In this document: piece after piece, positions 7,891 to 15,064 of the stretch | Layout of the letters: every line of letters begins with the position of its first letter | Numbering within the stretch: position 1 is the stretch's first letter | NCBI GenBank assembly: GCA_035999765.1 | Contig: CP108521.1 | Coordinates: 1,984,001 to 2,048,000 of the forward strand | Reading direction: 5' to 3' | Source: Streptomyces sp. NBC_01231 | GTDB taxonomy: Bacteria; Actinomycetota; Actinomycetes; Streptomycetales; Streptomycetaceae | DNA: 64,000 nucleotides | The notes under the pieces: generated by a model | The model's input: only the letters and a program-made list of their open reading frames with translations | The model's database searches: none | Told to the model about the DNA's origin: nothing | Program-made: the position numbers and the translations under genes

Positions 7891-7963
7891 GCGGACGTAG
7901 CTCAGTTGGTAGAGCGCAACCTTGCCAAGGTTGAGGTCGCGAGTTCGAACCTCGTCGTCCGCT
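7891..7963 (+). tRNA. tRNA-Gly (anticodon GCC)
   Basis: Cloverleaf with acceptor GCGGACG/CGTCCGC. The anticodon stem CAACC/GGTTG encloses TTGCCAA, giving GCC. The T-loop is TTCGAAC and the discriminator T, with no encoded CCA. It is first in a five-gene tRNA operon. Confidence 0.96.
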
Positions 7964-8002
7964 CGAAGGAAGAAGGAGATCTTCGCGATCCCCTACACTC
8001 CT

Positions 8003-8073
8003 GGTGGAGTGGCCGAGAGGCGAGGCAACGGCCTGCAAAGCCGTCTACACGGGTTCAAATCCCGTCTCCACCT
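8003..8073 (+). tRNA. tRNA-Cys (anticodon GCA)
   Basis: Acceptor GGTGGAG/CTCCACC. The anticodon stem ACGGC/GCCGT encloses CTGCAAA, giving GCA. The T-arm is CGGG TTCAAAT CCCG and the discriminator T. Confidence 0.96.
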
Positions 8074-8077
8074 CCAA

Positions 8078-8149
8078 GGACGATTAGCTCAGCGGGAGAG
8101 CGCTTCCCTGACACGGAAGAGGTCACTGGTTCAATCCCAGTATCGTCCA
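8078..8149 (+). tRNA. tRNA-Val (anticodon GAC), copy 1
   Basis: Acceptor GGACGAT/ATCGTCC. The anticodon stem CTTCC/GGAAG encloses CTGACAC, giving GAC, and the discriminator is A. It starts 4 nt after tRNA-Cys. Its body is the same as the two following copies. Confidence 0.96.
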
Positions 8150-8189
8150 CTGAGGCCTTCCGGCTTCTGGAGCCGTGAGGCTTCGACCC

Positions 8190-8261
8190 GCGCGATTAGC
8201 TCAGCGGGAGAGCGCTTCCCTGACACGGAAGAGGTCACTGGTTCAATCCCAGTATCGCGCA
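8190..8261 (+). tRNA. tRNA-Val (anticodon GAC), copy 2
   Basis: Same body as the neighbours, but the acceptor stem is GCGCGAT/ATCGCGC. Compensatory changes on both strands keep the helix intact, so this copy is under selection and is not decaying. Confidence 0.95.
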
Positions 8262-8312
8262 CGCACTGCCCATGATCCGCTCCCCTCGGTGAGCGACATG
8301 TCATGGTCCCGA

Positions 8313-8384
8313 GGACGATTAGCTCAGCGGGAGAGCGCTTCCCTGACACGGAAGAGGTCACTGGTTCAATCCCAGTATCGTCCA
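8313..8384 (+). tRNA. tRNA-Val (anticodon GAC), copy 3
   Basis: Identical in sequence to copy 1 from acceptor GGACGAT to ATCGTCC plus A. It is the last gene of the cluster, with the terminator hairpin starting 8 nt further on. Confidence 0.96.
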
Positions 8385-8392
8385 CACACCGA

Positions 8393-8421
8393 AAGCCCCC
8401 GGCCCATGCGGCCGGGGGCTT
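8393..8421 (+). terminator. Terminator of the tRNA cluster
   Basis: A 12-bp GC stem (AAGCCCCCGGCC 8393-8404 with GGCCGGGGGCTT 8410-8421) has a 5-nt loop and is followed by CTTCGTG. Confidence 0.85.
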
Positions 8422-8440
8422 CTTCGTGTACCGGTCGACG

Positions 8441-8746
8441 TCAGCTGGAGAACAGCATGTGTCCGAAGCCCCGGTTGTGGTGACCACCGTGGTGTCCGCC
8501 GTGGTGGCCACCATGGTGTCCGCCGTGCGGGGCGCCCCACGCGGGAGCGGTGGGCGCTGCCGGGTACTGCGGGGCTGCCGGAGGCGGCGGGACAGCGGGG
8601 CCGCCACCCCACTGGGACTCCAGGCGGGTCAGGGACTCCAGCTCGCCGTAGTCGAGAAATATGCCGCGACAGCCACTGCACTGCTCGATCTGGACGCCGT
8701 TGCGGTTGTACGTGTGCATCGGCGCATGGCACTTCGGACACTGCAT
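8441..8746 (-). CDS. TFIIB-type zinc-ribbon protein with His-Gly-rich tail
   Basis: A 101-residue protein. The N-terminal zinc ribbon (zf-TFIIB, PF13453-like) carries CPKC and CSGC pairs about 19 residues apart, with the family phrases GVQIEQCSGCRGIFLD and GELESL. A Pro/Ala linker follows (PPPPAAPQYPAAP). The C-terminus has four or five HGGH units and ends NRGFGHMLFSS. The tail looks like a multi-histidine metal-binding segment for Ni, Zn or Co, while the ribbon itself binds one Zn. Family function is unknown. The start ATG 8746 sits directly before MQCPKC, as expected. It converges on the tRNA terminator. Confidence 0.85.
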   Translation of the reverse strand: MQCPKCHAPMHTYNRNGVQIEQCSGCRGIFLDYGELESLTRLESQWGGGPAVPPPPAAPQYPAAPTAPAWGAPHGGHHGGHHGGHHGGHHNRGFGHMLFSS

Positions 8747-8842
8747 GGTCGGCTCAACTCCTCGCCCGTTGGTCCTGCTTCGTGTTTCGCCAGGACAGAC
8801 TCCGTCCGGCGGCCCGTCGGTTGCACCCTACGTCGGGAAACT

Positions 8843-9766
8843 TCACTCCAGGTCGGCTGGGGCGGAACCCATGCGGTCACAGGCGTCGACCATGGCCTGC
8901 TCCACCTCGTCCAGGGCGCGGTCCGCCGCGACCGCCTTGGCGATGGAGCGGGCGGCTGTCTGCACGGTGAGGGCGCGGGCCGGGACGTCCAGCGCGGGCC
9001 ACGGGTCGCCGTCCCCCGGGACGGCCGGGCCGTCCGCCGTGCGGTAGGCCGTGAGGAAGCGGGACCACTCGTCGGGCGGGAGCACTCCGCAGGCGAACCA
9101 GGCGGCCGGGCGGGCGAGGTCCCAGGCAGGAACACCGACGCCGAGGTCGTCGACGTCGATGAGCAGCCACGGCCCGTCGGGGACCGGATGGCGGACGAGC
9201 TGACCGAGGTGGAGGTCGCCGTGGCAGAGGGTCGTGGTGTCCGGCATGGGACTCTCGGCACGGGCCCAGGCCGGCAGCGTGGACCAGGCACGCAGCACGG
9301 AGGCTGTCGCGGAGTGCGGACCGGCGGCGCGGAGGCGGGCGACGGCGAGGGCAGCCTTCGCGGGACCGCGCATGGGGGGCAGCGGGGTCGGCGCGGGCGT
9401 GCGGTGGAGTCGGGCGAGGAGGGTGGCGGCGTCTTCCCAGGGGGCTGCGTCCGGGTTCTCCGGGTCCACGGGGATGCCGTACGGCCAGAACGTGACGAGT
9501 CTGCCGTGCAGGGCGACGGGCGTCGGGCTGAGCGGGGAAAGGAGGATGCCGGAGAGGTGGGCGGCGGCGGTGAGGCGGGGGGCCAGGTCCACTGCGGCCG
9601 TGTCCGGGGCGTGGGCCTTGGCGACGGTGTGGGCGTGACGGACGACGGTGGCGTCGGGGCGGTCGGCGAGCGTACGTATTGCTCCGCAGGGGCAGACCGA
9701 CGGGGCCGAGTGAGCCTTGACCTTGGCTTGGATCGTGAGCTCGGTGAGGAGGCGGCTATTGGTCAC
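8843..9766 (-). CDS. Aminoglycoside-phosphotransferase-fold kinase (APH family)
   Basis: A 307-residue APH/ChoK-like phosphotransferase. The catalytic loop is LCHGDLHLGQLV, about residue 195. The metal-binding segment LLIDVDDLGVG sits ~20 residues later, matching the H-G-D-x-H ... D layout of the fold. The N-terminal lobe has a cluster CPCG near residue 25 and VVRHAHTVAKAH. The real substrate is unknown; such genes are often core Streptomyces genes and not resistance determinants. The GTG at 9766 is preceded by AGGAG. The longer frame upstream lacks a ribosome site. Confidence 0.82.
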   Translation of the reverse strand: MTNSRLLTELTIQAKVKAHSAPSVCPCGAIRTLADRPDATVVRHAHTVAKAHAPDTAAVDLAPRLTAAAHLSGILLSPLSPTPVALHGRLVTFWPYGIPVDPENPDAAPWEDAATLLARLHRTPAPTPLPPMRGPAKAALAVARLRAAGPHSATASVLRAWSTLPAWARAESPMPDTTTLCHGDLHLGQLVRHPVPDGPWLLIDVDDLGVGVPAWDLARPAAWFACGVLPPDEWSRFLTAYRTADGPAVPGDGDPWPALDVPARALTVQTAARSIAKAVAADRALDEVEQAMVDACDRMGSAPADLE

Positions 9767-10352
9767 GGGGCTCCTGGCGCGCGAAGTGCGGTTCGTTCGC
9801 GAGCGTACGCAAGTTTCGTGGGCCGGTGTGCACACAGGGCTACGCCCGGACTTCAAGCACCCCACGCTGGTGCGAGCGCCCCTGGTGGCTCCGCCCCCAG
9901 ACCCCCATCCCGCCCACCACACCCACCCGTCTCGGTAGGACAAGAAGCGGGCCGACATGCTCTGGGGCTGCGTCCCCAGGCCCCGCCGTCGGCTGCCGCC
10001 TCGCGGGGCGGAGTCTCCCTCGGCGTGCGGTGGGGAGTTGGCCATCGCGGACGGATGAGAGCCGGGACACGCGGGCTGAACCTCCTGGCCGGTGACGAGG
10101 GCGTTGCAGCACGCACCGCGCCCGCGCACGGCGGGAAGGGGACGGGACGGGGGTGTCCGCCCGCAGCGGTTGTCGCGTCAACACACACCCACTCGCCAAG
10201 AAACCGATTCCGCGACGTTCCGAGGACGGATACCCCCGTCCCGGCCCCAACCCACCCCCGAACCGCAGGCGCTACAGCCACCCCCACCGAACCCCCACAG
10301 GCCGCCGCAGGCACCCCGCCCCACCGCGGAGGCACCCGGCTCAGGACACGGC
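9767..10352. other. Intergenic region, no supported gene
   Basis: Long overlapping frames exist on both strands, but they are rich in Arg/Pro/Gly, lack ribosome sites and look like GC-driven shadows. C-rich tracts (CCACCCCC-like) occur near 10240-10330. Only the hairpin at its right edge is convincing. Confidence 0.5.
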
Positions 10353-10386
10353 AATGCCGGCGCAGCTCCCCAGCTGCGCCGGCATT
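10353..10386 (-). terminator. Strong terminator hairpin
   Basis: A perfect 15-bp stem (10353-10367 and 10372-10386) with a CCCC loop and flanking T-rich TTTGTTG on the plus strand. It lies about 90 nt downstream of the small membrane gene at 10475-10672 and could act in both directions. Confidence 0.8.
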
Positions 10387-10474
10387 TGTTGCCGTCCGCC
10401 GCACCCCCGTCCCCACGGGGTTTCATGGATGGATGTCCCCGCCCGGACCGCTCTTCCGGGCCTGGGGTCGCCGC

Positions 10475-10672
10475 TCAGCGCCCCAGCATCACACCCACGG
10501 ACGACGCCTGTGTGGCCACTGTTTCCCAACCGTCGAAGACGAGGAGAAGCAGGGCCGCCAGAGGAAGGGCCATGAGTGTCGCCACCAAGGGGTGGCGACG
10601 ACCGGTGCGGCGGGGTCGGAGCGCTATGCGCTCCTGCGTGCGGACCAGTGTCCGCGGTGCCGTTAGGGCCAT
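10475..10672 (-). CDS. Small membrane protein, 65 residues
   Basis: Starts at ATG 10672, which follows a good ribosome site (AGGAGAGGG). The basic N-terminus (RTLVRTQERIALRPRRTGRR) leads into one hydrophobic helix (LVATLMALPLAALLLLVF), then a short tail DGWETVATQASSVGVMLGR. A single-pass membrane protein with a positive-inside N-terminus is predicted. I do not recognise a family. The good ribosome site and terminator downstream argue that it is real despite its length. Confidence 0.7.
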   Translation of the reverse strand: MALTAPRTLVRTQERIALRPRRTGRRHPLVATLMALPLAALLLLVFDGWETVATQASSVGVMLGR

Positions 10673-11316
10673 GGTCCCTCTCCTGACCGTCTCAGTTGTC
10701 GTTGGCAGCGGCGGGTGTCTGACCTCGGGGGACGAGTGCTGCACCCGCCGCTTGACCTCAAATCTAGGCGTCCGGCGCCCATCGGGCGTCATGCCCTCGT
10801 ACCGATTGCCGGGCCTCCCGGAGGATGAGCCATGACCTGCGAAGTACTCCCCTGGGTGGAGACGACGTGCTGGGTCTCGGGGTCTTCCCGGAGGGGGTGC
10901 CCGATGTGCCCCCATGTTTCCGAGCTGTCCTCGCGCGAAACCGGCTGGAGGGACCGGACGCCCGTACCCGGCGGGACCCCCACCGGGTGACTTCGCTCAC
11001 TTCCGCCACACCTCGACGTAGCGCTGTCTCCACCCGGCGACCCGCCCTGCTCGCCACCACGTCGCACCTACGTGTCGTGTCCCCGGCGTCCACGACTATT
11101 TCCACGCGATCATCCTTCACGGGTCCAATCCCCCTTCTGTGACGGGTGATTGGCGCCGCCCATGATCCGAAGTCGGCCTGCTTCCAGGCCCCCTGACCAC
11201 TCTTCAAGTCTCCCACCCGGCAACGACAATCCATCGGCCCGAGAGGGCGCGGCCTCTGCGCGGAGCGGCGCGTGGAAACGTAAGCTGTGGCACGTCACAC
11301 GGACCGGGCAGCGGGG
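10673..11316. other. Long intergenic region upstream of the kinase gene
   Basis: About 640 nt between two divergent genes. Frames here have no ribosome sites or recognisable proteins. A TTGACC (about 10752) and a TAGATT-like box suggest promoters, but I cannot pair them reliably. The last 30 nt (11287-11316) could be the N-terminus of the kinase if its upstream GTG is used. Confidence 0.45.
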
Positions 11317-12777
11317 ATGAACATGGCGATGATGCGCCTGAGGCGCGAGGACCCGCGCGTCGTCGGCTCGTTCAGGCTTCACAGACGGCTGGGCGCGGGC
11401 GGGATGGGCGTTGTCTATCTCGGCTCGGACCGCAAGGGGCAGCGGGTCGCGCTCAAGGTGATCCGGCCCGATCTGGCCGAGGACCAGGAGTTTCGCTCGC
11501 GCTTCGCACGTGAGGTGTCGGCGGCCCGGCGGATTCGCGGCGGGTGCACGGCCCGGCTCGTCGCAGCCGACCTCGACGCCGATCGACCGTGGTTCGCCAC
11601 CCAGTACGTGCCCGGTCCCTCCCTGCACGACAAGGTCGCCGACGAGGGATCCCTGGGCGCGGCCGACGTGGCCGCCGTCGGGGCCGCCCTGTCGGAGGGG
11701 CTGGTGGCGGTGCACGAGGCCGGGGTGGTGCACCGGGATCTCAAGCCGTCCAACATCCTGCTGTCCCCCAAGGGTCCGCGGATCATCGACTTCGGCATCG
11801 CCTGGGCGACGGGGGCCTCCACGCTCACCCATGTCGGTACGGCGGTCGGCTCCCCCGGCTTCCTCGCCCCGGAGCAGGTGCGCGGCGCCGCGGTCACCCC
11901 GGCCACGGACGTGTTCTCGCTCGGGGCGACCCTGGCGTACGCGTCGATGGGCGACTCGCCCTTCGGGCACGGCAGTTCCGAGGTGATGCTGTACCGCGTG
12001 GTGCACGAGGAGGCACAACTGCACGGTGTGCCCGACGCGTTGGCTCCGCTGGTGCGGGCGTGCCTCGCGAAGGACCCCGAGGAACGGCCCAGCACGCTTC
12101 AGCTGTCGCTGCGGCTGAAGGAGATCGCGGCCCGGGAGGCGCAGGGACTCGCGGACCTGCGTCCGCCCGCACCGCGCGCCGCCGAGGCGGACCGGCCCAC
12201 CGGGCGGATCTCCGACACCTACCCGGAGCGGGCGGCTCAACGGCATCCGCAGGGACCGGCGGGAACACAGGACACGCAGGGCACTCCCCCGCCGCGCGGA
12301 GGTGCCGGCTCGCGGGGGACGGGCCCGGCACGGAGCGGCAGCGGCACGCCGCCCCGCGGCGCGGCCCCGTCACGTGGCGGCGGCGGTGGTACGCGCGGCA
12401 ACGGCGCCCCGACGCCCAGGTCCGGGGCGCGGCCCACGCCGTCCTCCCGGAACGCGCCCCGGTCCAGCGGCGGAAGCCGCCCGGGCTCGCGCGGCGGCAC
12501 GGGACGTCCGGCAACCAGGAACACCGGGACCGGACGACGGCCGGCGAATCCGCGGCTGTTGCGGCAGCGGCTGGTCGTGTTCGTCGTGGTCACGCTGATC
12601 GTGGCGCTCGGTATCGCCGCGGCGCAGGGCTGCCAGGGACCGTCACGCGGACTCGGGGACGATCGAGATGTCGTACGGGAGCAGCGGCAGGGGCAGGTGC
12701 GGGTGCCGTCGGACCACGCGGCCGCGGAGCAGGGGCCGTCCCAGCGGGACGACCGGGCCGCCGTCACGGCCGGCTGA
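11317..12777 (+). CDS. Membrane-anchored Ser/Thr protein kinase (Hanks type)
   Basis: A protein of 486 residues. The N-terminal kinase domain (about residues 15-270) has a glycine loop GAGGMGVVYLG, the VALKVI lysine, catalytic HRDLKPSN, DFGIAW and an activation segment GSPGFLAPEQVRG, so it should be active. A Gly/Arg/Ser/Pro-rich, probably disordered linker follows (about 290-415). Then comes one transmembrane helix (LVVFVVVTLIVALGIAAAQG) and a short ~50-residue outer tail without PASTA repeats. Signalling from a tail this small is unclear; the linker may be autophosphorylated. The start could also be the GTG at 11287. It converges on the methyltransferase gene with a 6-nt gap. Confidence 0.9.
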   Translation: MNMAMMRLRREDPRVVGSFRLHRRLGAGGMGVVYLGSDRKGQRVALKVIRPDLAEDQEFRSRFAREVSAARRIRGGCTARLVAADLDADRPWFATQYVPGPSLHDKVADEGSLGAADVAAVGAALSEGLVAVHEAGVVHRDLKPSNILLSPKGPRIIDFGIAWATGASTLTHVGTAVGSPGFLAPEQVRGAAVTPATDVFSLGATLAYASMGDSPFGHGSSEVMLYRVVHEEAQLHGVPDALAPLVRACLAKDPEERPSTLQLSLRLKEIAAREAQGLADLRPPAPRAAEADRPTGRISDTYPERAAQRHPQGPAGTQDTQGTPPPRGGAGSRGTGPARSGSGTPPRGAAPSRGGGGGTRGNGAPTPRSGARPTPSSRNAPRSSGGSRPGSRGGTGRPATRNTGTGRRPANPRLLRQRLVVFVVVTLIVALGIAAAQGCQGPSRGLGDDRDVVREQRQGQVRVPSDHAAAEQGPSQRDDRAAVTAG

Positions 12778-12783
12778 GGGCCC

Positions 12784-13602
12784 TCACAGCTGGGGGCGGC
12801 CGGTGGCCACCGCGTAGAAGGCGACCGCGGCCGCCGCGCCCACGTTGAGGGAGTCCACGCCGTGGGCCATCGGGATACGGACCCATTCGTCGGCGGCCAC
12901 CAGCGCCTGGGTGGAGAGGCCGTCTCCCTCGGCGCCGAGCATCAGGGCCACCCGGTCCATCTTGTGCGGGGCGGCCTCGTCGAGGGTCCTGGCCTTGGCG
13001 TCCGGGGTGAGCGCGAGGAGGGTGAAACCCGCCTCGCGGACCGACTCCAGGCTCTTGGGCCAGGTGTCGAGACGGGCGTACGGCACGGAGAAGACGGCGC
13101 CCATCGAGACCTTGACGCTGCGGCGGTAGAGGGGGTCGGCGCAGTCCGGGGAGAGCAGGACCGCGTCCATGCCGAGGGCGGCGGCCGAGCGGAAGATCGC
13201 GCCGATGTTCGTGTGGTCGTTGACCGACTCCATGACGACGACCCGTCGGGCGGTCTGGAGGAGGTCGGCGGCGGTGGGCAGCGGCTTGCGCTGCATCGAG
13301 GCCAGCGCGCCCCGGTGCACGTGGTAGCCGGTGACCTGCTCGGCGAGCTCCGGGCTGACCGCGTACACCGGGGCCGGGAGCTCGTCGATGACGTCCCGCA
13401 TGACGTCGACCCACTTGGCGGACAGCAGCATCGAACGCATCTCGTACCCGGCGCCCTTGGCCCGTCGGATGACCTTCTCGCCCTCGGCGATGAACAGGCC
13501 CTCGGCCGGCTCGCGCTTGCGGCGCAGTTCGACGTCGGTCAGGCCCGTGTAGTCGCGCAGGCGCGGGTCGTCGGGATCCTCGACGGTGATGAGTTCGGCC
13601 AC
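12784..13602 (-). CDS. SpoU/TrmH-family RNA 2'-O-methyltransferase
   Basis: A 272-residue SPOUT methyltransferase. The N-terminal substrate-binding part has RRKREPAEGLFIAEGEKVI. The C-terminal knot has motif 1 ESVNDHTNIGAIFRSAAALG, motif 2 ALMLGAEGDGLS and motif 3 IPMAHGVDSLNVGAAAAVAFY. It methylates a ribose 2'-OH in rRNA or tRNA using SAM; the target nucleotide cannot be told from sequence. GTG 13602 gives the family start MAELITVEDPDDPRL. It lies 81 nt downstream of cobA on the same strand, but a functional link is not evident. Confidence 0.9.
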   Translation of the reverse strand: MAELITVEDPDDPRLRDYTGLTDVELRRKREPAEGLFIAEGEKVIRRAKGAGYEMRSMLLSAKWVDVMRDVIDELPAPVYAVSPELAEQVTGYHVHRGALASMQRKPLPTAADLLQTARRVVVMESVNDHTNIGAIFRSAAALGMDAVLLSPDCADPLYRRSVKVSMGAVFSVPYARLDTWPKSLESVREAGFTLLALTPDAKARTLDEAAPHKMDRVALMLGAEGDGLSTQALVAADEWVRIPMAHGVDSLNVGAAAAVAFYAVATGRPQL

Positions 13603-13683
13603 AGAGTGATACTGCCTTGTCCTGGGTGCGGTGCCAACGGCTGGGAGCGGGTTGGGTTACCCGCGGTTACTTGATTCCCTGTT

Positions 13684-14916
13684 TCATGCGGTCGCCGGCG
13701 GGCCGACGGTGACGACCTCGCCGATGACGATGACGGCCGGGGGCTTCACGTCCTCGGCCCGTACCACCTCGGCAACCGTCGCGAGCGTGGCGTCGACCCG
13801 GCGTTGCGCGGCCGTCGTGCCCTCCTGGACGAGGGCGACCGGGGTGTTCGGGGACTTGCCGTGAGCCACCAGCGTCTCGGCGATCCGGCCGATCTTGTCC
13901 ACGCCCATGAGGATCACGAGGGTGCCGGTCAGTTTCGCGAGTGACGGCCAGTCGACGAGGGAGCGCTCGTCGTCGGGGGCGACATGACCGCTGACCACCG
14001 TGAACTCATGGGCGACCCCGCGGTGGGTGACCGGGATGCCGGCCGCGCCCGGGACCGAGATCGAGCTGGAGATGCCGGGGACGACGGTGCACGGGATGCC
14101 GGCCTCGGCGAGCGCCTGGAGCTCCTCCATGCCGCGACCGAAGACGTACGGGTCGCCGCCCTTCAGCCGTACCACCGACTTGCCCTGCTTGGCGTGCTCG
14201 ATCAGCGCGTTGTTGATGGCCTCCTGGGCCATGAATCGGCCGTAGGGGATCTTCGCCGCGTCGATGACCTCGACGTGGGGCGGGAGTTCGGCGAGGAGGT
14301 CGCGCGGGCCGAGGCGGTCGGCGATGACGACGTCGGCCTCGGCGAGCAGGCGACGGCCGCGGACCGTGATCAGGTCCGGGTCGCCGGGGCCGCCGCCGAC
14401 GAGGGCCACGCCGGTCGTACGGGTGCGGTGGTGGGGGGCGACCAGGGTGCCGTCGCGCAGGCCCTCGACGACCGCGTCGCGGATGGCGGCGGTGTGGCGG
14501 GGGTCGCGGCCACGGGCGTGTGAGGTGAGGACGGCGACCGTCACACCCTCGCTGGTGCCGGTGGCCGGGGTCCAGGCCGTCGCCGCGTCGGCGTCGTCGG
14601 AGCGGACGCACCAGACGCGGTGACGCTCCGCCTCGGCGGAGGCGCGGGTGTTCGCCTCGGTGTCGCTGGTGGCGATGAGGGCGTACCAGGCGTTCGCGAG
14701 GTCGCCGTCGGCGTACGGGCGCCGCTCCCAGGTGATCTCGCCCGCGTCCGCCATCGCCTCGACCGAGGGAGTCGCCCCGGGGGACACCAGGAGGATGTCC
14801 GCGCCCGCGGCGATGAGCGCGGGGAGGCGGCGCTGGGCGACCTGGCCGCCGCCGAGGACGACCACTCGGCGGCCGGTGAGGCGAAGGCCCAGGGGGTAGG
14901 CGGGGTGTTCGGCCAT
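13684..14916 (-). CDS. cobA: CysG-like precorrin-2 dehydrogenase / uroporphyrinogen-III C-methyltransferase
   Basis: A fused protein of 410 residues. Residues ~1-150 form an NAD-binding precorrin-2 dehydrogenase/ferrochelatase-like domain (RRVVVLGGGQVAQRR). Residues ~165-400 are the SAM-dependent SUMT: VALVGGGPGDPDLITVRG, VIADRLGP, VVRLKGGDPYVFGRG, VPGISSSISVPGAAGIPVTHRG, and LVILMGV. It methylates uroporphyrinogen III at C2 and C7 to precorrin-2, the entry to both cobalamin and sirohaem. The CysG third role, ferrochelation, is possible but unproven. It sits downstream of the BluB-CobT fusion on the same strand. Confidence 0.93.
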   Translation of the reverse strand: MAEHPAYPLGLRLTGRRVVVLGGGQVAQRRLPALIAAGADILLVSPGATPSVEAMADAGEITWERRPYADGDLANAWYALIATSDTEANTRASAEAERHRVWCVRSDDADAATAWTPATGTSEGVTVAVLTSHARGRDPRHTAAIRDAVVEGLRDGTLVAPHHRTRTTGVALVGGGPGDPDLITVRGRRLLAEADVVIADRLGPRDLLAELPPHVEVIDAAKIPYGRFMAQEAINNALIEHAKQGKSVVRLKGGDPYVFGRGMEELQALAEAGIPCTVVPGISSSISVPGAAGIPVTHRGVAHEFTVVSGHVAPDDERSLVDWPSLAKLTGTLVILMGVDKIGRIAETLVAHGKSPNTPVALVQEGTTAAQRRVDATLATVAEVVRAEDVKPPAVIVIGEVVTVGPPATA

Positions 14917-15064
14917 GAGGTGCGGCTCCTCGTACGAGCAAGGTGGGCGCTGCGGCTCTGGAGCGGCCCTGACGTGCGGATTTTAAGCTGCGGATCTAAG
15001 CGTACGGCGGGTGTGGGGGGGCTCGCGGGGACGAGTGCGCGGACCACCCGCCCCCGGTCGCGGC

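Noticed and set aside
7712..8038. N-terminal extension of PabB through the tRNA genes
   Set aside because: It would translate across tRNA-Gly and tRNA-Cys on the opposite strand and has no family similarity.
8078..8384. CRISPR-like array
   Set aside because: The regular near-identical repeats are three tRNA-Val genes with full cloverleafs, and the spacings are not array-like.
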